From assembly GCF_030064675.1 (NCBI RefSeq), contig NZ_CP116413.1, positions 591,001 through 655,000 of the forward strand: a stretch of 64,000 nucleotides of DNA, in the 5' to 3' direction. The translations under genes and the position numbers were made by a program. Below are positions 1 through 8,646 of this stretch, piece after piece. Source of the DNA: Crossiella sp. CA-258035. Lineage in GTDB: Bacteria; Actinomycetota; Actinomycetes; Mycobacteriales; Pseudonocardiaceae. Under the pieces are notes generated by a model. The model did not search any database. It saw only the letters and a program-made list of their open reading frames with translations, and was not told the DNA's origin. How positions within the stretch are numbered: position 1 is the first letter of the stretch; each line of letters begins with the position of its first letter.

Positions 1-76
1 CGATCTCGGTCTGGAAGGCGACCACGCCCTCCAGGCCCGGCCGGAAGGTCGGGTCGGCTGCCTGCTCCTGCACCAC
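1..76 (-). CDS. Citrate synthase 2, N-terminal fragment (cut by window edge)
   Basis: Reading the minus strand from a GTG at 76 gives a short reading frame running off the window start. It contains RPGLEGVVAFQTEI, which matches the N-terminus of actinobacterial CitA-type citrate synthases (GLxGVVAF-TEIAEPD). The product would condense acetyl-CoA with oxaloacetate. A purine-rich GAGAGGGG lies just before the GTG pair at 76/73. The frame stays open upstream to an ATG at 154, so the true start is not fixed. The gene diverges from pdxH. Only about 25 residues are visible, so the identification rests on one motif. Confidence 0.6.
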   Translation of the reverse strand, partial: MVQEQAADPTFRPGLEGVVAFQTEI

Positions 77-249
77 GTTGTGCCCCTCTCCCTGAGCGTT
101 GGCGCCACCCTTCCGCGTGCGCGCGGTGTCGGCAATCACCTCCTGTGGTGGCATCCGTCACCACTCAGGCGGTTTCGCATTCGTGGATTTCGCCGTACGG
201 TCCGCTGTCACGGTGCTACGCGGGGTGCCCCGTCGGGGAGGAGTTCGAC

Positions 250-903
250 ATGCCGGACGCCAACATCACACTCCCGGCGATGAGAGTGTCGTACGAGGCA
301 GGGGCCTTGGACGAGACCTCGCTCGCCGGTACCTGGCACGAGCAGCTCCAGTTGTGGCTGAACGACGCGATCGGCGCGGGACTGCCCGAGCCGAACGCGA
401 TGATCCTGGCGACATCGGACACCGAGGGCCGGCCGTCCTCACGCACCGTGTTGGCCAAGGGGCTTGATACACGCGGACTGGTGTTCTTCACCAACTACAC
501 CTCCACCAAGAGTCACGATCTGCTGGCGACGCGGTTCGCATCCGCGACTTTTCCCTGGTTCGCCATGCAGCGGCAGGCCACCGTGCGGGGCGCGGTGGAG
601 CGGGTCAACGCGGCGGAGACCGCGGAGTACTGGAACTCGCGGCCCAGGGGCTCGCAGCTGAGCGCGTGGGCTTCGCCGCAGTCGCGGGTGGTCAACGACC
701 GGCACGCGCTGGAGAACGCGCTGAACATGGCCAAGCGCCGGTTCGCCGACGCCGAGCAGATCCCGGTGCCGCCGCACTGGGGCGGCTGGCGGATCCGGCC
801 GGAGATGGTCGAGTTCTGGCAGGGCCGCAAGGACCGGATGCACGACCGGCTGCGCTTCCGGGCCAGCCGCGACGGGTGGCAGGTAGAGCGCCTCGCCCCC
901 TGA
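250..903 (+). CDS. pdxH: Pyridoxamine 5'-phosphate oxidase
   Basis: A 217-residue protein of the usual PdxH length. It is an FMN enzyme that oxidises pyridoxamine or pyridoxine 5'-phosphate to pyridoxal 5'-phosphate in the cytoplasm, the last step of the salvage route. Visible family signatures are the FMN-binding stretch SRTVLAKGLDTRGLVFFTNY (about residues 64-83), the central SRPRGSQLSAWASPQS block and the C-terminal EFWQGRKDRMHDRLRF signature. I chose ATG 250 because GGGGAGGAG sits just upstream; the frame is open earlier, but that stretch is not conserved-looking. It diverges from the citrate synthase 2 fragment. Confidence 0.95.
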   Translation: MPDANITLPAMRVSYEAGALDETSLAGTWHEQLQLWLNDAIGAGLPEPNAMILATSDTEGRPSSRTVLAKGLDTRGLVFFTNYTSTKSHDLLATRFASATFPWFAMQRQATVRGAVERVNAAETAEYWNSRPRGSQLSAWASPQSRVVNDRHALENALNMAKRRFADAEQIPVPPHWGGWRIRPEMVEFWQGRKDRMHDRLRFRASRDGWQVERLAP

Positions 904-958
904 GCGGTACCGGACAAACGCATTCCCTTAGCCACGCTAACGGCCTAACATCCGACGG

Positions 959-2338
959 GTGACTGGGGACCCCGATGCCGTGCGCGTCGACGCCGAGAAG
1001 CCGCCCAGACCTGGCCTCCGGGCCAGGCTGGGGCGCATCCTGCTGGACACCCGCCCACTGAAGATCCTGGCCTACCGGCGGTTGTGGCTCTCCAGCACGA
1101 TCACCGTGATCGGCTCCCAGCTCAGCACGGTCGCCGTGCCCAAGCAGCTGTTCGACCTGACCGGCTCGTCCGCCTACGTCGGACTGGCCGGTCTTTTCGG
1201 TGTGGTGCCTTTGATCGTCTTCGGCATCTGGGGCGGCGCGGTCGCCGACACGGTGGACCGGCGGAAGCTGTTGCTGGTCACCAACACCGGTATCGCGGTC
1301 ACCGCGCTGCTGCTGTGGGCGCAGGCGGCCACCGGCATCGGCTCGGTGTGGACGGTGCTCAGCCTGTTCGCGGTGCAGCAGGCCTTCTTCGCGATGAACA
1401 TGCCCGCGCGCAGTGCCGCGATCGCCCGCCTGGTGCCGCTGGACCAGCTGCCGGCCGCGCAGGCGCTGGGCTCCACCGTGTTCATGTTCGCCGCGGTGTT
1501 CGGGCCGCTGGCCGCCGGCTCGTTGATCGCGGTGCTCGGCCTGCCCACGCTGTACCTGATCGACGCGATCGCGTTGTGCGCCACGCTCTGGGCGGTGTGG
1601 AAGCTGCCCCCGCTGCCGCCGCTGAACGGGCCGTCCCGCCGGGCCGGGCTGGGCGATGTGGTGGACGGCTTCCGCAACCTCATCGGGCAGAAGGTGCTTT
1701 TGGCCTCCTTCCTGCTGGACATCATCGCGATGGTGGCCGGCATGCCGCGCGCGCTGTACCCGGAGATGGCGGTGCGCACCTTCGGCGATCCCGAGGGCGG
1801 CGGCTTCGCGCTGGGCTGGCTGTACGCGGCGATGCCGTTGGGGGCGCTGCTCTTCGGCCTGTTCTCCGGCTGGAGCTCACGGGTCTCCCGGCACGGCGTG
1901 GCGCTGACCTTCGCGATCATCGGCTGGGGCCTGAGCATCATCGGGCTGGGCCTGGCCACCGAGCTGTGGGTGGCGGTGCTGTTCCTGGCGCTGGGCGGCG
2001 CGGCCGACGTGGTGAGCATGATCTTCCGCGGCGCGATGCTCCAGCAGGCGGTCACCGACGACATGCGCGGCCGGACCCAGGGCGTGTTCACCGTGGTGGT
2101 GGCCGGCGGGCCGCGGTTCGCCGACCTGGCGCACGGCACCGCCGGCGCGGCCTTCGGCACCGCGGTCGCGGTCTCCGGCGGCGGCGTGCTGGTGATCGTG
2201 CTGACCGTGCTCGCGGTGGTCTGCATCCCGGTGATCTGGCGCTACCGTGCGCCGATCAGCGGAGATCAGCCCGGTGTGGATCAGCCCAGGGTGGACAGTG
2301 TGGTGGCCAAGGAGAAGCCGAGCAGCAGCGGCCAGTAG
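959..2338 (+). CDS. MFS transporter, EntS-like (MFS_3) exporter
   Basis: A 459-residue polytopic membrane protein with about 12 hydrophobic segments. The loop after TM2 reads GGAVADTVDRRKLLL, the G-x-x-x-D-x-x-x-R-K signature of the major facilitator superfamily. The N-terminal pattern LKILAYRRLWLSSTITVIGS is typical of the enterobactin-exporter-like MFS_3 group. The substrate cannot be read from sequence; siderophore or drug efflux is only a family-level guess. The GTG start at 959 has no clear ribosome site. Its 3' end overlaps the convergent channel-like gene by 58 bases. The polar tail after TM12 may be cytoplasmic. Confidence 0.85.
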   Translation: MTGDPDAVRVDAEKPPRPGLRARLGRILLDTRPLKILAYRRLWLSSTITVIGSQLSTVAVPKQLFDLTGSSAYVGLAGLFGVVPLIVFGIWGGAVADTVDRRKLLLVTNTGIAVTALLLWAQAATGIGSVWTVLSLFAVQQAFFAMNMPARSAAIARLVPLDQLPAAQALGSTVFMFAAVFGPLAAGSLIAVLGLPTLYLIDAIALCATLWAVWKLPPLPPLNGPSRRAGLGDVVDGFRNLIGQKVLLASFLLDIIAMVAGMPRALYPEMAVRTFGDPEGGGFALGWLYAAMPLGALLFGLFSGWSSRVSRHGVALTFAIIGWGLSIIGLGLATELWVAVLFLALGGAADVVSMIFRGAMLQQAVTDDMRGRTQGVFTVVVAGGPRFADLAHGTAGAAFGTAVAVSGGGVLVIVLTVLAVVCIPVIWRYRAPISGDQPGVDQPRVDSVVAKEKPSSSGQ

Positions 2339-3570
2339 ATCAGCCGGGGGGCCAGGTTGTCCCGCCAGCGGATCAGCCCGATCGGCGTGCGCGCGGTGAC
2401 CAGCAGCGCGTTGATGGCGCTGATCAGCACCACCAGGTAGAGCCCGAACGAGAAATATTCCAGGTACACGATGCCGGGTGCGGCGGTGGCCTCGCGGATC
2501 GCGTTCTGCCGCACCGCGACCACCAGCACCATGCTCACCGCGAAGCTGATCACGCCGAAGGAGGTGAACCCGACGAAGGTGCGCCGCAGCTCGTCGCCGT
2601 TGGTGGTGATGAACAGCGCGGCGAAGACCAGCACCGCGATGAACCCGATCGGCACCAGCGTCTCGAACAGCGGGCCCTGGAACTGCCTGGTCACCAGCAG
2701 GTTGAAGTACAGCTCGGGGAACGGCGGCCGGTCGGTGTAGCGGCCGAGGCCGAAGTTGGTGGTGTAGTCGTGCTTGGAGAAGCTGAACGAGGTGGACTGC
2801 GGCTGCCACCGCGAGGTGACGAACTGCGGGTCCAGGCCGTGCATGTGCTCCGGCTGCCACGGGCCAGGGTAGGCGCCGAAGTCCGGCACCAGCACCACGC
2901 CGCGGCTGAAGTCCGGGTGCCACATCCGGATCCACACGTCCTGGCGGTCGAGTGGGTAACGGGTGTAGTCGAACTTCTGCACGAACGCGGTCTTGAAGTA
3001 CCAGCCGATCACCTCGGCGTCGCCGTCCCGGTGCCGGTAGGCCTGCTTGACCGGGTAGGAGTCGTCGGCCTCCGGTAGCACCACGCCCCTGGTCAGCCCG
3101 GCCGGCAGGCTGTCCGGGTAGCGCTGCCAGACGTAGCCGCTGACCTGCACCTCGTTGCTGGCGGCGAACCTGATCGACTCCAGGTAGACGCCGGTGGGGA
3201 TCTGCGCGACGGAGTCGCTGCCCGGCGGCAGCTGCCTGGCCAGGTAGGCCGAGGTCTCCTCGGTGGAGCGCACCACCTCGCCGATCACCACCCGGTGGTC
3301 CTCCTCCTGCGCGGTGTTCCACACCACGACCATGCCGAGCAGGCAGAACCCGCTGAAGGCCGCCGAGCACAGCCAGTACCGCCAGGCCTGCCGCCCGAAC
3401 GGCCGGACCACCAGCAGCACCACACCGGAGAGGCAGATGAGCCCGGTGACCAGCAGCGGCGGCAGGTGCCTGCGCTGGTCGAACAGGCACAACAGCACGA
3501 AGGCGGTCGCGCTGAGCACGCACAGCCCGGCGATGGCCCACTCGACCCGGCGATAGCGCTCCTGCCCCAT
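2281..3570 (-). CDS. Pentameric ligand-gated ion channel-like membrane protein with extra N-terminal helices
   Basis: A 429-residue membrane protein (ATG at 3570; a GTG at 3579 is also possible). Architecture: about three N-terminal transmembrane helices (residues ~10-85), a ~200-residue soluble domain, then four hydrophobic segments ending at the C-terminus. The soluble part contains IPTGVYLESIRF...VSGYVWQRY followed by FDYTRYPLDRQDVWIRMW. These resemble the beta1-beta2 region and the Pro-loop F-x-x-[FY]P-[FL]D-x-Q of Cys-loop family channels, and PELYFNLLVTR leads into the first of the last four helices as in pLGIC M1. A cation- or ligand-gated role is inference. Convergent with the MFS gene. 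Confidence 0.6.
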   Translation of the reverse strand: MGQERYRRVEWAIAGLCVLSATAFVLLCLFDQRRHLPPLLVTGLICLSGVVLLVVRPFGRQAWRYWLCSAAFSGFCLLGMVVVWNTAQEEDHRVVIGEVVRSTEETSAYLARQLPPGSDSVAQIPTGVYLESIRFAASNEVQVSGYVWQRYPDSLPAGLTRGVVLPEADDSYPVKQAYRHRDGDAEVIGWYFKTAFVQKFDYTRYPLDRQDVWIRMWHPDFSRGVVLVPDFGAYPGPWQPEHMHGLDPQFVTSRWQPQSTSFSFSKHDYTTNFGLGRYTDRPPFPELYFNLLVTRQFQGPLFETLVPIGFIAVLVFAALFITTNGDELRRTFVGFTSFGVISFAVSMVLVVAVRQNAIREATAAPGIVYLEYFSFGLYLVVLISAINALLVTARTPIGLIRWRDNLAPRLIYWPLLLGFSLATTLSTLG

Positions 3571-3623
3571 GCGGGCCACAGTGGCGGGCGGGCCGGGTCA
3601 GTGCCCGGTGTGGCGCGCCAGGT

Positions 3624-4526
3624 TCAGCCGGTCGGGGAATCCAGTGCCGCCGCCAGGATGTCGGTGAGCAGCGCGGCGCACCGGCCGTCCGGGTCCAGAT
3701 CGGGGTCGTAGATGCCCACGTCCAGGCCGAGGCAGCCGGGATCGCGCAGCAGCCCGGCGAGCAGTCCGGTCAGCTCCGCCGCGGTCAGCCCGGCCGGGTT
3801 GGGCGAGTCGACCGCGGGCATCAGGCTGGCGTCCAGGGTGTCCACGTCCAGGTGGACCCAGAACCCGGCCAGCCCGGCGAACCGGTCCCGCGCCCAGTCC
3901 GCCACCACGCCCGCGCCCAGGCGGCGGATGTCCTGCGCGGTGCGCACGCCGATGTCCGTTGTGGACAGTTCGGTGACGTCGGACTCGTCCTCCGGCCCCA
4001 TGCCCAGCAGCACCGCGTCCGCGTCGGCGACCAGCGGCCGCAGCCCGTCCAGATCGGTGAGATCCGGCTGTCCGCGACCGGTGACCAGGGCCAGCGCCTC
4101 GCCGCCCGCCGCGCCCACCCGGTCGGAGTTGCCGGGGTGCCGGAAGTCCGAGTGACCGTCCACATAGGCCAGTCCGTGCCTGCCGGATCGCCGCCGCAGC
4201 GCCAGCATCGGGCCCAGCGCGATCGAGCACTCGCCGCCGAGCACCAGCGGCAGCTCACCCCGTTCGTGGATGGCGTCGACCCGGTCGGCCAGCCGTCTGG
4301 CGTACTCGGCGATCAGCGGCGCGTGGAAGACGCCGTCGCCCTCCCGCCAGTCACCCCGGTCGTACCTCGGGGCCACCAGGCAGCCGGCGTCCCTGGCGCC
4401 GAGCCTGGTCAGCAGTCCGGCATCGCGCAGCGCGCCGGGCGCCTTGGCGCAGCCGGGCACGGCGCCGGGGGCGGGCGGGCGGAGTCCGAGGTTGGACGGC
4501 GCGTCCAGCACGGCGATGGTCGGCAT
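3624..4526 (-). CDS. Arginase/agmatinase-fold (ureohydrolase) family protein
   Basis: A 300-residue protein of ureohydrolase length. Family members hydrolyse guanidino compounds at a binuclear manganese centre. Two metal motifs are canonical: VDGHSDF (D-x-H-x-D, about residue 143) and HLDVDTLD (D-x-D, near 224). The first motif, normally GGDHS, reads GGECS here, so the usual histidine ligand is a cysteine and the Asp is a Glu. Substrate therefore cannot be assigned; arginase, agmatinase, formimidoylglutamase or guanidinase activities all occur in the fold. The ATG at 4526 begins MPTIAVLDAPSNLGLRP, a plausible first beta strand. It is a single gene, divergent from the ABC operon downstream. 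Confidence 0.75.
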   Translation of the reverse strand: MPTIAVLDAPSNLGLRPPAPGAVPGCAKAPGALRDAGLLTRLGARDAGCLVAPRYDRGDWREGDGVFHAPLIAEYARRLADRVDAIHERGELPLVLGGECSIALGPMLALRRRSGRHGLAYVDGHSDFRHPGNSDRVGAAGGEALALVTGRGQPDLTDLDGLRPLVADADAVLLGMGPEDESDVTELSTTDIGVRTAQDIRRLGAGVVADWARDRFAGLAGFWVHLDVDTLDASLMPAVDSPNPAGLTAAELTGLLAGLLRDPGCLGLDVGIYDPDLDPDGRCAALLTDILAAALDSPTG

Positions 4527-4595
4527 GGCATGAGTTCATACCCGACACGGTCGAATCAGCCCACCGAGTTGTGCCGGGGCGGCTACGGTGGGCCG

Positions 4596-5477
4596 GTGCT
4601 CACTGCATGGGGGCTGACCAAGGCCTATGAGGGACGTACGGTCGTCGATCAGGTGAGTTTCGAACTCCAGCCTGGCACCGTGACGGCCTTCCTCGGGCCG
4701 AACGGGGCGGGCAAGTCGACGACCCTGCGCATGATCACCGGACTGACCGTGCCGAACGCGGGCCGCGCGATGGTCGCGGGCCGCCCGTTCACGGCCTGGC
4801 CCAACCCCTCGCACGTGGCCGGCGTGCTGCTGGACGCCGCCGCCGTGCACCCCGGCCGCAGTGGCCGGGGCCACCTGCGGATGGCCGCCACGCTGGCCGG
4901 GGTGCCCGCCCGCCGGGCCGATGAGGTGCTGGAGACGGTGGGCCTGGCCGACGCGGCCACCCGCAAGATCGGCAAGTACAGCCTCGGCATGCGCCAGCGC
5001 CTGGGCATCGCGCACGCCCTGCTCACCAACCCGCCGCTGCTGGTGCTGGACGAGCCGATCAACGGCCTGGACCCCGAGGGCATCCGCGCGGTCCGCAACC
5101 TGCTCCGCGGCCACGCCGCCAGGGGCGGCACGGTGCTGCTGTCCAGCCACGTGCTCTCCGAGGTGGACCAGACCGCGGACCGGGTGCTGGTGATCGGCAA
5201 CGGCCGCATCGTCGCCGACGGCCCACTGTCCACATTGACCACCTCCTCGCGTTCCCTGGTCCGCGCCAAGGACATGAACAAGCTCGCCGAGACCCTGCAA
5301 CGCGCCGGGGTCGCCATCCAGCCCGCGCCGGACGGCTTCATGGCCGCGCACGCCTCGGTCGAACAGGTCTCCGACCTCACCTTCGCCGCGGGCATCCCGC
5401 TGCTGGGCCTGCGCGAGGAGCAGATGAACCTGGAGGACCTGTTCTTCCGGCTCACCGGGGGAGGACGACCGGCATGA
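4596..5477 (+). CDS. ABC exporter ATP-binding protein
   Basis: A 293-residue ABC ATPase. Walker A is GPNGAGKST (34-42), the signature is YSLGMRQRL (128-136), and Walker B is LLVLDEP followed by INGLDPEG (148-161). The ~80-residue C-terminal extension is typical of ABC-2 drug or bacteriocin exporter ATPases. GTG 4596 is chosen because the hydrophobic first strand LTAWGLTKAYEG follows directly; the open frame upstream has no domain. It overlaps the next gene by ATGA, so both should be translated together as a two-component exporter. Substrate is unknown. Confidence 0.9.
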   Translation: MLTAWGLTKAYEGRTVVDQVSFELQPGTVTAFLGPNGAGKSTTLRMITGLTVPNAGRAMVAGRPFTAWPNPSHVAGVLLDAAAVHPGRSGRGHLRMAATLAGVPARRADEVLETVGLADAATRKIGKYSLGMRQRLGIAHALLTNPPLLVLDEPINGLDPEGIRAVRNLLRGHAARGGTVLLSSHVLSEVDQTADRVLVIGNGRIVADGPLSTLTTSSRSLVRAKDMNKLAETLQRAGVAIQPAPDGFMAAHASVEQVSDLTFAAGIPLLGLREEQMNLEDLFFRLTGGGRPA

Positions 5478-6472
5478 CGCACGGCTACCCAGGACAGCAG
5501 GCCCCCGGCTACCCGCAGACCGGCCCGCAGCCGATGCCGGGCGGCCACCCCGGCCAGCCCTACCCGCCGCAGCAGCCCGGCTTCCCGCCCGGCCCCGGCG
5601 GCCACCCCGGCCCGCACACCGGCAGCCACCCCGCGCCCGGACCGCACACCGGTCAGCAGCCCGCCGTGCCCGGCCCGCCGCCCGGCATGCCCGCGCCCGG
5701 CCAGTCCGGCCCGGTCGCCACCGGCCCGTGGGCCGAGCGCGCGGCCAAACCCGCGAGCTTCCTCCGCCTGGTCGCGGTGGAGTTCCGCAAGCTGGTCGGC
5801 ACCCGCTCGGACAAGATCGTGCTGGCCTTCTCGCCGGTGTTCCTGGTCGGCGTGCTCAGCCTGATCATCCTGCCGCAGTACTACCTGCGCTCGGCCTCCG
5901 ACCAGATCCTGCCCAACCTGCTCGGCGTGCAGCTCGGCCAGCTGCTGCTGTTCGTCGCGGTGATCAAGCTGATCGCCGGGGAGTGGCAGTACAAGAGCGT
6001 GCAGCCGACCCTGCTGGTGCAGCCCTCCCGGCTGCGCTACCTGCTCGCCCAGGCCGCGGTGCTGGTCGGGGTGTGGCTGCTGGCCACGCTGGTCACCTTC
6101 ATCGCCGGGCCGCTGCTGGTGAAGACCCGCACCGCGATGAACCTCCAGTCCAACTGGCTGGGCATGCGGCCGGGCTGGACGCTCGGGGTGATCGCGCTGG
6201 CCACCGCGCTGGTGCTGCTGTCCGCGATGGTGATCGGCACGCTGATCCCGAACACCGCGGCCGCGATCACCGTGTTCTTCGTGGCGGTGCCGCTGCTGAC
6301 CTTCGCCAGGGCCGGGCTGCCCGAGGTGATCGGCATGATCTACCCGCTGGAGGCCGCCTACGCGATGGCCGGGCTCGGTGTCGGCGTGGTGCAGACCATC
6401 GTCTCGGTGCTGGTCTGGGTCGGTCTGCTGGTCTTCGGCGCGCTGGTGGTCAGCAGGCGGGACGCCGGCTGA
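5474..6472 (+). CDS. ABC-2 type permease with Pro/Gly/His-rich N-terminus
   Basis: A 332-residue membrane partner of the preceding ATPase, joined by an ATGA overlap. The first ~85 residues are low-complexity, dominated by Pro, Gly, Gln and His with repeats such as PGGHPG and PHTG. About six hydrophobic segments follow, starting near LVGTRSDKIVLAFSPVFLVG. The body is ABC-2-like (MFRKLxGTR-type start VEFRKLVGTRSDK). The disordered tail would be cytoplasmic and may recruit partners; that is inference. No substrate indication. Confidence 0.85.
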   Translation: MTHGYPGQQAPGYPQTGPQPMPGGHPGQPYPPQQPGFPPGPGGHPGPHTGSHPAPGPHTGQQPAVPGPPPGMPAPGQSGPVATGPWAERAAKPASFLRLVAVEFRKLVGTRSDKIVLAFSPVFLVGVLSLIILPQYYLRSASDQILPNLLGVQLGQLLLFVAVIKLIAGEWQYKSVQPTLLVQPSRLRYLLAQAAVLVGVWLLATLVTFIAGPLLVKTRTAMNLQSNWLGMRPGWTLGVIALATALVLLSAMVIGTLIPNTAAAITVFFVAVPLLTFARAGLPEVIGMIYPLEAAYAMAGLGVGVVQTIVSVLVWVGLLVFGALVVSRRDAG

Positions 6473-6475
6473 GCC

Positions 6476-7120
6476 TCAGCTCTTGCGGCTGCCGCCGTCG
6501 GGGTCGATGGCGGGCAGCAGCTTGCCGGCGAAGTCCCGTGCTCGCGGGCAGAGCTGGTCCCGGCTGGCCGCGGGGTCGAACTTCTCGTCCAGCTTGCGCT
6601 TGGCCTCGGTCTCGGCGTCGGTGTAGTAGATCGAGACCTTGAACGGGGTGGACGAACCGGTGTCCACCACCAGCTCGCAGCTGGCGTTGTCGTAGCCGAG
6701 GCTCTGCACCGCGTAGTAACGCTCGGCCACGATCAGCCGCTCGAAGTACCGCCCGGCGACCTCGTCGCCCTTCCACACGTCGGAGAAGAACTTCTGCTCC
6801 GACTTCCGGTCCCGCTGCGCGAACTGGGCGATCATGAACTCGCCCCACTCCTCCGCGCCGATGCACGCCTGGTTGTTGAACCCGGTCCTGGGCGGCTTGG
6901 TCAGCCCGAGCAGGGTGGTGATGTTCGGCGGCAGCGTCTTGCAGGTGTTGTCGAAGACCGGCTTGCGGCCCTTCTGGAAGTCCAGGTTGTCGTAGGCCAC
7001 CGCGTCCGGGTCCAGCTTCGGCGCCGGTGCGCCGACCGGGGGCTCCGGCGGCGAGGTGCAGGCCGAGGCCACGGCAAGGGTGGCCAGCAGGGAGGAGACC
7101 AGGACTGCGCGCTTGCCCAT
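6476..7120 (-). CDS. DUF3558-like secreted lipoprotein
   Basis: A 214-residue protein starting MGKRAVLVSSLLATLAVASAC, a lipoprotein signal with lipobox ASAC (Cys at about residue 21). The mature part has conserved cysteines (DNTCKTLPP, NNQACIGAEEW, ASCELVV, DQLCPRAR), the spacing expected of DUF3558, a family of actinobacterial cell-envelope lipoproteins without known function. It ends three bases from the ABC permease stop, convergent with it, and diverges from the amino-acid permease gene. A membrane-anchored extracytoplasmic location is the only firm inference. Confidence 0.75.
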   Translation of the reverse strand: MGKRAVLVSSLLATLAVASACTSPPEPPVGAPAPKLDPDAVAYDNLDFQKGRKPVFDNTCKTLPPNITTLLGLTKPPRTGFNNQACIGAEEWGEFMIAQFAQRDRKSEQKFFSDVWKGDEVAGRYFERLIVAERYYAVQSLGYDNASCELVVDTGSSTPFKVSIYYTDAETEAKRKLDEKFDPAASRDQLCPRARDFAGKLLPAIDPDGGSRKS

Positions 7121-7231
7121 GGCTGGTAGTTCAGCACATTCGGCCGATCAGGGTGACGATTTGGTGTACCTAGTTCGAAACACGGTCGGGTGGCTCCCAG
7201 CACGCGCTGTGACCAGGCACACTTTCCGCTT

Positions 7232-8623
7232 ATGGCGAGCGAAGCGAAAGCCCAGGGGGCTCCCGAGACGAACGCCGGCCAGCCTGAGCTGAAGCGGGCG
7301 ATCGGGTCGAAGCTGCTGCTGTTCTTCGTGATCGGCGACATCCTCGGCACCGGTGTGTACGCGCTGACCGGCACGGTGGCCGGGAAGGTCGGCGGGGCGC
7401 TGTGGGTGCCCTTCCTGCTGGCCTTCGTGGTGGCGTTCCTGACCGCGTTCAGCTACTTGGAACTGGTCGGCAAGTACCCGAAGGCCGCGGGCGCCGCGCT
7501 GTACACCAACCGCGCGTTCCGGATGCCGTTCCTGACCTTCATGGTGGCCTTCGCGGTGATGTGCTCCGGCATCACCTCGGCCTCCTCGGCGGCGGTGGCC
7601 TTCGGCGGCACCTACCTCAAGGCGTTCGTGGAGACCCCCGGCCCGTGGGTGGCCATCGGGTTCCTCGCGCTGCTCGCCTTCATCAACTTCCGCGGCGTCG
7701 GCGAGTCGGTGAAGGCCAACGTGGTGCTCACCATCATCGAGCTGTCCGGTCTGCTGATCGTGATCGGCATCGGCGTCTACGCGGTGTTCAACGGCATGGG
7801 CGAGCCGTCCCGGCTGATCGAGTTCAACACCGCCGACCAGAGCACACTGATCGCGATCACCTCGGCGACCTCGCTGGCCTTCTTCGCCATGGTCGGCTTC
7901 GAGGACTCGGTGAACATGGCCGAGGAGTGCAAGGACCCGGTGCGGATCTTCCCGCGCTCGATGCTGATGGGCATGGGCATCGCGGGTTCGGTCTACCTGC
8001 TGGTGGCGATCACCTCCTCGCTGCTGGTGCCGGCGGGCGACCTCGCGGCGGCCAAGAGCAGCGCGTTGCTGAAGGTGGTCCAGATCGGCGCGCCCGCTTT
8101 CCCGCTGGCGCTGTTCGCCTTCATCGGCCTGTTCGCGGTTGCCAACTCGGCCCTGATCAACATGCTGATGGCCAGCCGCCTCGTCTACGGCATGGCCAAC
8201 GAGCGGATCATCCCGCTGCCCTTCGGCAAGGTCCACCAGACCCGGCGCACCCCGTGGATCGCCATCCTGTTCACCAGCCTGATCGCGGTGATCCTGGTGT
8301 CCACCCTGGACATCAGCGTGCTGGGCGGCACCACCGCGCTGCTGCTGCTGATCGTGTTCACCATCGTCAACATCGCCTGCCTGGTGCTGCGCAAGGACAA
8401 GGCCGAGCACAAGCACTTCCGCGCACCCACCATCCTGCCCATCCTGGGCGCGGTGACCTGTGCCTACCTCGCGCTGCCGTTCTCCGGGCGGCCGGCGGAG
8501 GACTACAAGCTGGCCGGCATCCTGCTCGGCGTCGGCCTGCTGCTGTGGATGGTCAACTGGCTGGTCGTGCGCAAGCAGCACGGCAAGATCGAGTTCGACG
8601 CCGCCAACCTCGGTAAGAACTGA
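7232..8623 (+). CDS. APC-family amino acid permease
   Basis: A 463-residue integral membrane protein with about 12 transmembrane segments. TM1 carries the APC signature around VIGDILGTGVYALTG, with an unwound G-x-G-x-Y pattern, and the region SATSLAFFAMVGFEDSVNMAEECKDP matches the TM6/loop consensus (GFD/E...AEExxxP). It probably imports or exchanges amino acids or amines using the proton or sodium gradient; specificity cannot be read. ATG 7232 begins a short polar N-terminus (MASEAKAQGAPETNAGQPEL) before TM1. The 110-base divergent gap to the lipoprotein gene must hold both promoters. Confidence 0.9.
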   Translation: MASEAKAQGAPETNAGQPELKRAIGSKLLLFFVIGDILGTGVYALTGTVAGKVGGALWVPFLLAFVVAFLTAFSYLELVGKYPKAAGAALYTNRAFRMPFLTFMVAFAVMCSGITSASSAAVAFGGTYLKAFVETPGPWVAIGFLALLAFINFRGVGESVKANVVLTIIELSGLLIVIGIGVYAVFNGMGEPSRLIEFNTADQSTLIAITSATSLAFFAMVGFEDSVNMAEECKDPVRIFPRSMLMGMGIAGSVYLLVAITSSLLVPAGDLAAAKSSALLKVVQIGAPAFPLALFAFIGLFAVANSALINMLMASRLVYGMANERIIPLPFGKVHQTRRTPWIAILFTSLIAVILVSTLDISVLGGTTALLLLIVFTIVNIACLVLRKDKAEHKHFRAPTILPILGAVTCAYLALPFSGRPAEDYKLAGILLGVGLLLWMVNWLVVRKQHGKIEFDAANLGKN

Positions 8624-8646
8624 AGGCGCGTGTTTGACTGCGTGCC

